Assembly: GCF_038562635.1 (NCBI RefSeq)
Contig: NZ_JBCFBO010000001.1
Location: forward strand, 883,869-947,868
DNA length: 64,000 nt
Source of the DNA: Methanobacterium sp.
Lineage (GTDB): Archaea > Methanobacteriota > Methanobacteria > Methanobacteriales > Methanobacteriaceae
Direction of reading: 5' to 3'
Position numbers and translations under genes: made by a program. The notes beneath the pieces are model-generated. The model saw nothing but the letters and a program-made list of their open reading frames with translations. It was not told the origin of the DNA and searched no databases. Each line of letters begins with the position of its first letter. Position 1 is the stretch's first letter. Of the stretch, positions 54,301-62,780 are shown one piece after another.

Positions 54301-54736
54301 CTTGAATGCTTTCTTTCTTTTCTAATTCAATTTGCAGACTTTTATTGGCTATCTTCAATTTCATTTCCATCTTATGCCTGTAAAGAGCATGATATATAGT
54401 TATTCTCAATTCTTCATCGTTAAATGGTTTGATAATATATCCATAATGTTCTGTTAATTTAGCCCTTTCAACCAGTATTTCATCGCTGTGGGCTGTTAAG
54501 TATATAACTGGAATATCAAAATCATTTTGTAATTGCTTTGCAATTTCAATTCCATCTATATCTTCATTGAGGTTAATATCCATTAAAATTAAATCAGGTT
54601 TATACTCTGCTACCTCTTGAAAGATATTTTTAATAGACAGCACAATTAAAGGGTTTTCATATCCCCAATTTTCTAACAGGTTCTTAATATTTAAAGCTGT
54701 AATTCCTTCATCTTCCACAATCAATATTTTTGACAT
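51305..54736 (-). CDS. REC-PAS(4)-GAF sensor histidine kinase (kinase B)
   Basis: This 1143-aa cytosolic kinase begins with a CheY-like receiver domain (residues 3-120, phospho-acceptor D53 in LILMDINLNED). Then come PAS units at about 152-275, 350-475, 485-600 and 610-740, a GAF domain at about 745-890, HisKA with H930 in SHDLQEPLRTIA and a HATPase with NLIENAIKF, DNGIGI and GTGIGL. Residues 284-316 are encoded by a run of four perfect hairpins that lengthens this linker relative to kinase A. The receiver suggests control by another kinase in a phosphorelay. Confidence 0.93.
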   Translation of the reverse strand: MSKILIVEDEGITALNIKNLLENWGYENPLIVLSIKNIFQEVAEYKPDLILMDINLNEDIDGIEIAKQLQNDFDIPVIYLTAHSDEILVERAKLTEHYGYIIKPFNDEELRITIYHALYRHKMEMKLKIANKSLQIELEKKESIQEELKKSEEKFRGIVEQSYDGIALIDENGSIIEWNHGMEKITGFKGEYILGKKMWNMPDELYIEKNSHNPYNHFEKDIIEFGDCKNHKLSGKLFEGTIKNADGSKKVVQVRHFLIKANNRSIVVGIVHDVTEQKRMEENFKHKVFEVLEYFVFGAEEITFPTASKAKSLLLKELKIAKTNLELKVKERTRELIKSNEELKKEIIERKNTEKALTKSRNFLDKIINSIADPVFVKDKRHRWILLNDAFCKLMGYPREELLGKSDYDFLPAHEASIFWDKDEEVFKTGIENVNEEEVTDSEGKVHTLVTKKTLYSDDSGEKYLVAVIRDVTELKEAENAIKKSESYYKAIFENTGAATFIVEEDTIISLVNAEFEKICGYSKEEIEGIKSWKEFVAPEYLKKMEEYHNFRRINQNMPPKKYEFKFVDRYGNIKNVLTTMDVISGTKKSLASLLDITDKKTAIDALRESEARLKIAMDMAKLVHWEYDVDLDLYTFDNQFYRLYGTTVDREGGSQMSSKEYAKRFLPPEESHMVVEGIAETLETDNPHFSKKSEHSIVRADGEKRFILVRCEIVKDAEGRTIKTYGVNQDITELKMAEKEIEKNLKKLDTLNRVIITANSSDNLQSLLKDILSLVLEFMGFEAGGIYLIDFKTEIAKLEHFKEDSKGPVDAVEVIKINEYPFNQVYVEGMSLFVNNFDAIPIENLKPGIFKSLAVVPIYSKEKIIGSFNILSKNEHYFTQKEKDIINSIGREIGSTISKLVTEEKMKKLITELKRSNDELRQFAYITSHDLQEPLRTIASFTQLLERRYKNKLDSDADEFIDYIVEASIRMKQMILDLLEYSRLTRVEKKCEPLKIEDMLLDIFDNLNLLIMENKAQITYENLPTVFADESQLFRVFQNLIENAIKFKKENEDPQIHISTYFDEKNKEHVFSVSDNGIGIEEQYFKRIFTLFQRLHTREEYEGTGIGLSISKRIIENHGGKMWVESEYGNGATFYFTIKNKS
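53791..53886. repeat. Tandem short-hairpin element inside the kinase B coding sequence
   Basis: Four perfect palindromes follow in 96 nt: arms TCAAAAGCAAAG and CTTTGCTTTTGA around one A (53791-53815), AGGAAAT/ATTTCCT (53822-53838, loop GTA), GAATAC/GTATTC (53846-53860, loop AAA) and TCAAACAC/GTGTTTGA (53868-53886, loop TTT). The linkers are TGATGCCG, CGGCCCC and AAGGACC. It is read through in frame as about 32 residues. The stems AAACAC/GTGTTT and GAATAC/GTATTC recur in intergenic copies. Confidence 0.85.
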
Positions 54737-55202
54737 GGAATTACCCCTTTCTACTTACTTTCCATTAAATTAAAATTCATATGGTATATCTCTATTAAAT
54801 CATTATAGTTATGTTTTTTTATTTAACCGGATTAAAAATATTTATAATACTATTTATAAATTAAATCTTATTAATTTAGGCCATTGTATAAATATTATAA
54901 CCAAATTTCTTAAATATCTTATAAAAGGGTAAATAATATTTAAATTTAAATTTAAACTCGCTCATTTACACAAATTATAAATTAAAATAGATATATTCCA
55001 AATCAATCCCCTATTATAAATTCTAAAAAAGTTAAAAGATATAAAATAAAAAATACAGATAATTATAAAATTAACTAGATATTTTACAGACATTACAATT
55101 CATAGAAGACATATAATTAAAAAATAAACAACCTATACTTCTAAGATTATGATATGATTTAATTTTAATCATATTAAGACTTCAAAACCCATGTATTTAA
55201 AC
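54737..55202. other. AT-rich spacer between kinases B and C
   Basis: A 466-nt spacer, over three-quarters A and T, without a gene or notable repeat. It presumably holds the kinase B promoter close to 54780-54850, where TTTATAATA-like stretches occur. Confidence 0.4.
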
Positions 55203-57086
55203 TTAAGATTTAATAGATTCAGTAATGAATGGTATCGTAAAATAAAAGATAGAACCACTACCTGCTTCTGATTCCACCCACATTCTACCGCCGTGCCTTT
55301 CGATAATTCGTTTAGAAATGGATAATCCAATTCCAGTTCCTTCGTATTCAACACTGGTATGCAACCTTTTAAACACTTCAAATATTCTGTTAAAGTACTG
55401 AGGTTCTATTCCTATTCCATTATCTGCAACTGAAAAAATATATTCATTTTCGCCTCCAAAGGCAGAAATATGGACTCTAGGATATGCATCGTCCTTTTTA
55501 AACTTTATAGCATTGCTAATTAAATTTTGAAAAAGCTGAATAAGCTGACCTTCGTCTGCAACAACTGCAGGAAGCTTATCATGAGTAACTGTAACGTTAT
55601 TCTCTTTAATTGCAGCATTTAAATTATACAAAACTATCTCAAGAAGTTCTTCAGTATTCGTTGACTTCAATTCTCCCCCCTTTGTACCAACACGAGAATA
55701 ATAAAGTAAACCCTGGATCATATCCTTCATACGTACGGCAGCCTCAACTATAAAATCAATGAATTCATCGGCATCATCATCCAGTTTATTTCTGTAGCGT
55801 CTTTCAATTAATTGAGTATAACTGGCAATGGTTCTAAGCGGCTCCTGAAGGTCATGGGAGGTGATATATGCAAACTGCTGTAATTCATAATTAGAACGTT
55901 CAAGTTCTTCTATGATCTCCTTAAGTTTCTCTTCTGCTTGTTTTCTTTCTGTGATATCACGTGCAGCAGCAAAAACACCGATGATATCATCAGACTCATC
56001 ACGATAGACCGATGAATTATATAAAACCGGAGTTATATGTCCTTTTCTATGTTTGATTTCAAGCGCGTAGTTAAACACTTTTTCATCCTGAAAAACCTGC
56101 TGGTAAACTTCTCTAGCCTTTTCAGGTTCAGTAAAATAATCTGAAAAATCAGTGCCAATAAGTTCATCCCTAGAATAACCCGTGATTAACTCGGTAGAAT
56201 AATTTACATCATTAATCTTTCCATCAGGGCCAATAGTAACCAGAGGATCTAAACTAGCTTCGATCAAACTACGATTATACATATTTGCCAGTTTAAGCTC
56301 TTCTTCTGCCCTTTTTCGTTCAGTTATATCTCGACCAATAGTTGAAATAGCAACAAGCTCTCCTGAAGTATCAAAAACTGGGGAAAGTGTTATTGAAACA
56401 TTAATCAAACTGTTATCTTTTCTCAGCCTTAAAGTCTCATAATGTCGGATTCTTTCTCCATCTTTAATCTTTTCAATTAATCTTTTTGTTTCTCCATTAA
56501 AGATATCTGATTCTAAGATAGAAATAGATTTTCCGATTATTTCATCAGCTGCATATCCATAAATCCGTTCTGCTCCATTATTCCAGCTTATAACAGTACC
56601 GTCAAAGGATTTAGTTATGATAGCATCGTCAGATGACTCAACAATATTTGCAAATATCTGAATTTTCTCTTCAGCTTTTTTACGTTCAATTGAATATTTA
56701 ATAGAACGTTCTAACAACGTACTTTCTACCTGTCCCTTAACAAGATAATCTTGAGCGCCCATCTTAACCGCATTAATTCCAGTCTTCCCATCAGTTAATC
56801 CAGTTAAAATTATAATAGGAGTTTCATGACATTTTTTATTTACCTCAATAAACGTTTCAATACCATCACTATCTGGAAGGCCAAGATCTAACAATATTAC
56901 ATCAAATGAATGGAATTTAAGGGATTTCAGGCCTTCATTTAATGTTTCAACGTTTTTAAGTTCATATGAAAAATCAGTAGATTCCTCAAGCATAAACTCA
57001 ATTAAGCCAGTATCTCCAGGATTATCTTCAAAGAGTAGTATTTTAATAGTTTCAGTGTTATCCATAGGTTTAAACCATCCTTCCAT
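55203..57086 (-). CDS. REC-PAS-PAS histidine kinase (kinase C)
   Basis: This 627-aa protein has an N-terminal receiver (about residues 14-130, D67 in VILLDLGLPDSDG), two PAS units (about 140-262 and 268-385), HisKA with H411 in SHDLQEPLRTIA and a C-terminal HATPase. PAS1 resembles PAS2 of kinase E, and PAS2 is nearly identical to PAS5 and PAS7 of kinase E. The gene is 2 nt downstream of the response regulator gene, so they are co-expressed. An internal ATG (57065, MDNTETIKI) is an alternative start. Confidence 0.92.
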   Translation of the reverse strand: MEGWFKPMDNTETIKILLFEDNPGDTGLIEFMLEESTDFSYELKNVETLNEGLKSLKFHSFDVILLDLGLPDSDGIETFIEVNKKCHETPIIILTGLTDGKTGINAVKMGAQDYLVKGQVESTLLERSIKYSIERKKAEEKIQIFANIVESSDDAIITKSFDGTVISWNNGAERIYGYAADEIIGKSISILESDIFNGETKRLIEKIKDGERIRHYETLRLRKDNSLINVSITLSPVFDTSGELVAISTIGRDITERKRAEEELKLANMYNRSLIEASLDPLVTIGPDGKINDVNYSTELITGYSRDELIGTDFSDYFTEPEKAREVYQQVFQDEKVFNYALEIKHRKGHITPVLYNSSVYRDESDDIIGVFAAARDITERKQAEEKLKEIIEELERSNYELQQFAYITSHDLQEPLRTIASYTQLIERRYRNKLDDDADEFIDFIVEAAVRMKDMIQGLLYYSRVGTKGGELKSTNTEELLEIVLYNLNAAIKENNVTVTHDKLPAVVADEGQLIQLFQNLISNAIKFKKDDAYPRVHISAFGGENEYIFSVADNGIGIEPQYFNRIFEVFKRLHTSVEYEGTGIGLSISKRIIERHGGRMWVESEAGSGSIFYFTIPFITESIKS

Positions 57087-57088
57087 GA

Positions 57089-57562
57089 CTAAGCATTGCC
57101 CTTTGAAGGTAACTTTACTATATCCAGCCAGAAATTTTCTATAGACTTAATTACTCTTATAAATTGATCAAAATCAACAGGTTTGGTTATATATGAATTA
57201 GCATGAAGATTATATGATTTAAGTATATCTTCCTCCGCTTTAGAAGTGGTTAAAATAACTACAGGTATTCTTTTAAGCTTATTATCTTCTTTTATTTCTT
57301 TAAGAACTTCACGTCCATCTTTTCCAGGCAAATTCAAATCTAAAAGTATTATATCTGGACTTGAAACATTTGAAAACTTTCCTTTCTTATGTAAAAATAA
57401 CATAGCTTCTTCCCCATCTTCTGCAATATTAAGATTATTCATAATTTTTGCTTCCTGGAAAACTTCTTCTACCAGTCCGACATCGCCTTCATTATCTTCT
57501 ACTAAAAGAATTTCTATTTGTTTAACTGTCTGATTTGTCGTTACATCTTGTTTAATTGTCAT
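57089..57562 (-). CDS. Stand-alone response regulator, Rcp1-like
   Basis: This 157-aa single-domain receiver has acidic residues E22 and D23, phospho-acceptor D75 in IILLDLNLPGKDG, and the conserved Lys in SYITKPVDF. The NPVDFDQFIRVI tail is typical of Rcp1-like regulators that serve PAS/phytochrome kinases and lack an output domain. It lies between kinases C and E, 48 nt downstream of E, so it probably shuttles phosphate between them. GGTG precedes the ATG. Confidence 0.95.
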   Translation of the reverse strand: MTIKQDVTTNQTVKQIEILLVEDNEGDVGLVEEVFQEAKIMNNLNIAEDGEEAMLFLHKKGKFSNVSSPDIILLDLNLPGKDGREVLKEIKEDNKLKRIPVVILTTSKAEEDILKSYNLHANSYITKPVDFDQFIRVIKSIENFWLDIVKLPSKGNA

Positions 57563-57610
57563 TTATAACACCTTTTTGTAAATAGAAAAATTTTAAATAT
57601 ATTAAAATTA

Positions 57611-60600
57611 CTAATTTTTGATATTGTCTACAGGTAGAATGAAATAAAAAATAGAACCTTTAGCCGGTTCTGATTCTACCCACATATATCCTCCATGCCG
57701 TTCTACTATTTTTTTACAAATTGAAAGCCCAATTCCTGTTCCAGGATAATCTCTTCGTTTATGTAATCTTTTGAAAACTTCAAAGATCCTTTCACCGTGT
57801 TTTGGATCAATTCCAATTCCATTGTCAGCAACTGAAAATACCCAGTTGTCATCTTCTTTTCGAGCTGAAATAGTAATTTTTGGTGTTTTTTCACTGTGGA
57901 ATTTTATAGCATTGCTGATTAAATTCTGGAATACCTGAGCTAACTGAGTAGAATCAACCATTATAGTTGGTAAATGATCATGAGATATAACAGCCCCACT
58001 TTCTTTTATAGATATTTCCAAATTAGATAAAACTTGATTTAAAACCAATTCACAGTCGGTGGATTCAAATTCTTTGGCCCTCGTGGTCACTCTAGAGAAT
58101 TCTAAAAGATCATTTATTAAATTCTGCATACGTGAAGCGCCGTCTACTGCAAAATCAATGTATTTATCAGCTTTATCATCAAGTTCGCCGTAATATCTCC
58201 TTTGTAAAAGCTGCAAATAACTTCCAATCATCCTTAAAGGTTCCTGTAAATCGTGGGATGACACATAAGCAAACTGCTCCAGTTCTGCATTTGAACGGGC
58301 AAGCTCTTCTATTTTCAGTTTTAACAGTTTTTCAGCTTTTTTACGTTCAGTTATATCACGTGCTGCTGCAAAAACACCGATTACATTTCCAGATTCATCT
58401 TCATAGACTGAAGCGTTATATAAAACAGGAGTTATGTGTCCCTTTTTATGCTTGATCTCAAGGGGATAATCAATTATCCACCTATCTTTAAACACCTGCT
58501 TGTATCCTTCCCTTGCTTTTTCAGGTTCAGTGAAATAATCTGAAAAATCAGTACCAATAAGTTCATCTCGAGCGCGACCAGTAACTGCCTCTGTAGCGCC
58601 ATTTACATCGGTAATCTTCCCATCGGGACCAATAGTAACAAATGGGTCTAAACTGGTTTCAATTAGATTACGGTTATATTTACCTGCAGATTCAAGCTCT
58701 TCTTCCATTTTTTTACGATCAGTAATATCTGTATCAGTCATCAAAACAGAATTCGGATCTCCATTTTCATCCCGTTCCAATACCCACCTGCTTGATACAG
58801 TGATTTTGGTGCCGTCATGTTTGGTACGTACTAATTCACCGTTCCATTGATTTTTAGTGGATATATGTTTATCTATATCCTCTAAAGGTTCAGGAAATTC
58901 AGTTTGAAGCAGTTCATAAACGATATTATCCAAAGCTTCTCTTTGAGTCCAACCATACATCTTTTCAGCACCGTTATTCCAGTATAAAATCTTCCCATCC
59001 ATATCACGAACAATTATAGCATCGTGAGTAATATTAATTAATTCAGCCTGCCTCTTAATCTCGTTTTCTGCCTGTTTAATTTCTGTAATGTCACGTGCAG
59101 CAGCAAAAACGCCGATTACGTCCCCATCTTCATTTCGGTAAACTGATGCATTGTATAAAACAGGAGTCACATTCCCCTCTTTATTTTTAATTTCCAATGG
59201 ATAATCAAATATCCAACCTTCTCGAAATACCTCTTTATATCCATTTCTAGCTTTTTCAGGTTCAGTGAAATAATCTGAAAAATCAGTTCCTATTATCTCA
59301 TCTCTAGAATATCCAGTTACCCTTTCTGTAGAATAATTTACATCAGTAATTTTACCATCAGGACCAATAGTAACTAAAGGATCAAGATTAGCCTCGATTA
59401 AACTACGATTATAATTATTAGCAAATTTCAGAGACTCATAAGCTTTTTCTAGCTCCAATGTACGTTCTTTAACTTGAATTTCCAGATTATCACGTGCCTC
59501 CTTCAATTCAGCCTCGGCTTGCTCACGTGATATACGCAATCGGATTACATTTATTCCATAAGCAAGGTTTTCAGCTACTTCTGTCAGCAGTTTAACCTCA
59601 TCATCTGAAAAGGAATCAAGTTCTGTTGAATAAATAGTCAATGCACCAAAGACTCTCCCATACATCTTCAAAGGTAGAACCAGTGAAGATGCATAACCCC
59701 TTTCAATTGCATTTTCACGCCACGGGCCAAATTTTGGATCTGCATACATATTTTTACAGGCACTTGGTTTTCCGGTACGAATGGCAGTTCCTGTTGGACC
59801 AATGCCGCGTTCAGTATCTGCCCACGTAATATCTAATGTTTCAAGATACCCTTCTTCAAATCCAGAATATGCTACTGGTCGAACAGTTTTAGCTTCATCT
59901 TCATCAGCATAACCTACCCATACCATGGAATGACCACAATCTTCCACAATAATTCGGCATACATCTTCAAGGTACCCCAATTCATCTTTAGCGCGTATCA
60001 TAGCCTGACTACTATTACCAAGTGCCATATATGCTTTATTAAGCCTGTAAAGTTCTTTTTCCTTTCTTTTACGCTCGTTAATATCACGTGCAACATGAAC
60101 GCTTCCCTGAAGCCTTCCTTCTGTATCATAGAGCGGTGAAGCACTTACAAGAAAATCACCGCCCAAATTGTCTTCACAGATTTCTTCGGTATGCTCACTT
60201 CCATCCCCAAGTAATTGTTTATGCGGGCAAAAAGAAGGTGGTTCGCAAGTTCCATGGATAATCTCATAACAAGTCATGCCAACACACTCTTCAGGCGTTA
60301 TACCAAATTTATCTGCCATAGCCTTATTTGCACGAACAACTTTATATTCAGTGTCCAATATAGCTATTAAATCAGGTACGGCCTCAAAAGTATGTTCCCA
60401 CTCTTTCTTAACTTGAATAGCAGCTTCTTCACTTTCTTTTAAAATACGATTTGAAATGAGCCTATTCATGGCAATTGCAATTTGATCCGCAACAGCTTTC
60501 ATTAAATCCAGTTCCTCATGGGCAAATTTGGTACGTGACCCCGTACCAAATGAAAGTGTACCAATGCTTGAACCATCAATCATTAAAGGATGACATGCAT

Positions 60601-62320
60601 ATGCCTGTACACCATACCCTTTTACCAAATCTGTCCTTGTATCTGGTGTTTCAAGGATATTTTCAGAGATTATTCTGCGTGATTCAAGGGCTGCACATCC
60701 ACAGACAGCTACTCCATAATCTAACCATTCAATTCTCTTTGCTTCTTCTTCAGGGATTCCAGAATAAGCATTTAAATGTAAGCATCCCTTCTCTTCATCC
60801 ACTAAATAATTGAAAAATACATCGCATTCTAAAAATTCCATGGTTTTATAACACAGGTCATCGATGATATCCTGTGGGTTTTCACTTGTCAACAGCCTGC
60901 TGGAAATTTCTGCTAAAAGTTCATTACGCCTTTGATTCCATAAAATCAATTCTTCTGCCTTTTTTTGTTCAGTGATATCTGTATTTGTACCAAACCAGCG
61001 CTGGATATTACCCTGTTCATCACGGATTGGTATTACTCTTGTAAGGAACCAATGATATTTACCGTCTTTACCTCTTAAAGGAAATATGTTATCATATGGC
61101 TTTCCTTCCTTAATACTTACAGACCATTCTTCAGTTACTGTATCGATGTAATCCGGGTGATGTACCGTCTGCCAACCCCATCCCTGCATTTCCTCCAGGG
61201 TTGCACCAGTATAATCGTACCACTGCTGATTATACCAGAATATCCATCCTTCTGCATTTGCCATCCATGCAAGGTTCGGAATATTGTCTGCAAGAGCACG
61301 GAAACGTTTTTCACTCTCCAGTAATGATTTATTAATTTGTAGCAGTTCATCTCCCTGCTGCCTGAGCTCTTCATTAGCAGCTTGAAGTTCTTCTGCGGTA
61401 TCCTGCAGCTCCTCATTGGAAACCTGTAGTTCTTCAGTTGTAGCTTGAAGTTCTTCATTGGCAACTTGAAGCTCCTCGGTAGTAACCTGCAATTCTTCAT
61501 TTAACACTTCTAACTCTTCAGCAAACTGTTGTGTTCGCTCTAAAAGCTCTTGTTTCTGCTTTTCTACCTTTTTTCTCTCTGTTATATCTTTAGCAATAGT
61601 TGAAATAGCGGCCAGTTCTCCAGAAGTGCTGAAAACAGGTGAAAGTGTTACTGAAATATTTATCAGTTCACCATTTTTTTTTAACCGTAGTGTCTCGTAG
61701 TGATCAACTTTTTCTCCATTTTTAATTTTATTAATCAATTTTTTTGTTTCTCTGCGAAGTCTAGGTGGTTCCAATATTGAAATGGGTTTCCCCATAACTT
61801 CTCTAGCAGAATAACCGTAAATTTGTTCTGCTCCCCTATTCCAGCTTATAATGGTCCCATCAAATGATTTAGTTATAATAGCATCATCTGAGGATTCCAC
61901 AACGTTTGCTAATCTTTGAATGTTTTCTTTTGCTTTTTTATCCTCATTGATATTACGGGCAATATGAACACTTCCCAGCACATTTCCAGAATCATTTTTT
62001 ATGGGGGATGCAGTAACAAGAAAATGGCCGCCTAAATTTTCATCAGTTATTTCATGACTGTGCTCATGACAATCCTGCATCATTTTCGCATGAGGACAAT
62101 CATGAATTGGAGATTTAATACCGTGAACAACTTCAAAACATTTTAATCCAGAACATGGATCCATAGAGGCATTTAATATCTCCACCATTGGTTTATTTGC
62201 CCAAATAACGTTGAATTCAGTATCTAAAATAGTTATAAGATCTGGTGACGAATCTAAAACAGATTTCCATCCTTCAATATTTCCTAAAAAAGATTTAATG
62301 AATTTTTCTTTAGGGTTCAT
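57611..62320 (-). CDS. Seven-PAS, two-GAF histidine kinase (kinase E)
   Basis: With the start at ATG 62320 (AGGAT upstream; an ATG at 62335 has none) this is 1569 aa. In order: PAS1 (about 7-125), PAS2 (130-255), a coiled coil of EELQ-type heptads (about 260-330), PAS3 (335-460), GAF1 (480-620), PAS4 (635-755), GAF2 (775-920), PAS5-PAS7 (963-1335), HisKA with H1356 in SHDLQEPLRMIG, and HATPase. PAS1 and PAS4 carry Cys/His-rich inserts (for instance C-x4-C-x4-HG...CPH), and GAF1 has VCGCAA, so a metal or heme ligand is possible. No membrane segment is seen. It heads an operon with the regulator and kinase C. Confidence 0.92.
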   Translation of the reverse strand: MNPKEKFIKSFLGNIEGWKSVLDSSPDLITILDTEFNVIWANKPMVEILNASMDPCSGLKCFEVVHGIKSPIHDCPHAKMMQDCHEHSHEITDENLGGHFLVTASPIKNDSGNVLGSVHIARNINEDKKAKENIQRLANVVESSDDAIITKSFDGTIISWNRGAEQIYGYSAREVMGKPISILEPPRLRRETKKLINKIKNGEKVDHYETLRLKKNGELINISVTLSPVFSTSGELAAISTIAKDITERKKVEKQKQELLERTQQFAEELEVLNEELQVTTEELQVANEELQATTEELQVSNEELQDTAEELQAANEELRQQGDELLQINKSLLESEKRFRALADNIPNLAWMANAEGWIFWYNQQWYDYTGATLEEMQGWGWQTVHHPDYIDTVTEEWSVSIKEGKPYDNIFPLRGKDGKYHWFLTRVIPIRDEQGNIQRWFGTNTDITEQKKAEELILWNQRRNELLAEISSRLLTSENPQDIIDDLCYKTMEFLECDVFFNYLVDEEKGCLHLNAYSGIPEEEAKRIEWLDYGVAVCGCAALESRRIISENILETPDTRTDLVKGYGVQAYACHPLMIDGSSIGTLSFGTGSRTKFAHEELDLMKAVADQIAIAMNRLISNRILKESEEAAIQVKKEWEHTFEAVPDLIAILDTEYKVVRANKAMADKFGITPEECVGMTCYEIIHGTCEPPSFCPHKQLLGDGSEHTEEICEDNLGGDFLVSASPLYDTEGRLQGSVHVARDINERKRKEKELYRLNKAYMALGNSSQAMIRAKDELGYLEDVCRIIVEDCGHSMVWVGYADEDEAKTVRPVAYSGFEEGYLETLDITWADTERGIGPTGTAIRTGKPSACKNMYADPKFGPWRENAIERGYASSLVLPLKMYGRVFGALTIYSTELDSFSDDEVKLLTEVAENLAYGINVIRLRISREQAEAELKEARDNLEIQVKERTLELEKAYESLKFANNYNRSLIEANLDPLVTIGPDGKITDVNYSTERVTGYSRDEIIGTDFSDYFTEPEKARNGYKEVFREGWIFDYPLEIKNKEGNVTPVLYNASVYRNEDGDVIGVFAAARDITEIKQAENEIKRQAELINITHDAIIVRDMDGKILYWNNGAEKMYGWTQREALDNIVYELLQTEFPEPLEDIDKHISTKNQWNGELVRTKHDGTKITVSSRWVLERDENGDPNSVLMTDTDITDRKKMEEELESAGKYNRNLIETSLDPFVTIGPDGKITDVNGATEAVTGRARDELIGTDFSDYFTEPEKAREGYKQVFKDRWIIDYPLEIKHKKGHITPVLYNASVYEDESGNVIGVFAAARDITERKKAEKLLKLKIEELARSNAELEQFAYVSSHDLQEPLRMIGSYLQLLQRRYYGELDDKADKYIDFAVDGASRMQNLINDLLEFSRVTTRAKEFESTDCELVLNQVLSNLEISIKESGAVISHDHLPTIMVDSTQLAQVFQNLISNAIKFHSEKTPKITISARKEDDNWVFSVADNGIGIDPKHGERIFEVFKRLHKRRDYPGTGIGLSICKKIVERHGGYMWVESEPAKGSIFYFILPVDNIKN

Positions 62321-62335
62321 GTTATATCCTGTCAT

Positions 62336-62780
62336 TTAAGTTTTGTAGATTACATAAATTAACTGCAAATATTTTTTACCAAAATAAGATTAAAACTAGT
62401 ATTTCCAGTAATCAGTAGATAGTTATTAAAATGCATTATTTATCCATTTTAACTTTTTCTATGACGCTTTATCCTCCAAGTCAGAGACTTTAAAGGTTTT
62501 GCTCCCAAATATTTATTTATAGATTTTTTATCTAAATTAAATCCAAGAAGTATAACTTTTTTGTATTCATTATCTCTATAAAATTTATGTATAATTGGAA
62601 TATCTTTCCATAAATAATTTGTGAAATTAAACTGTGTGTAAATTCAGTTATTGATAAAATTAGTATGTATTTAAGAAAACAAATAATTATTAGAGAAAAA
62701 ATAATATTTTTCAGCATTATTGCAAAAAAAATAGTATATACTAACTCTAAATTTTCTAAAATCAATTTAAAAAATGAAAA
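62336..62780. other. AT-rich spacer upstream of kinase E
   Basis: A 445-nt spacer between the argH stop and the kinase E start, both on the minus strand. A 77-codon frame at 62532-62765 is low-complexity and has no ribosome-binding site; I do not regard it as a gene. No repeats were noticed. Confidence 0.4.

Noticed and set aside
62532..62765. 77-codon minus-strand frame between argH and kinase E
   Set aside because: It is low-complexity Ile, Phe and Leu from AT-rich DNA, with no ribosome-binding site.
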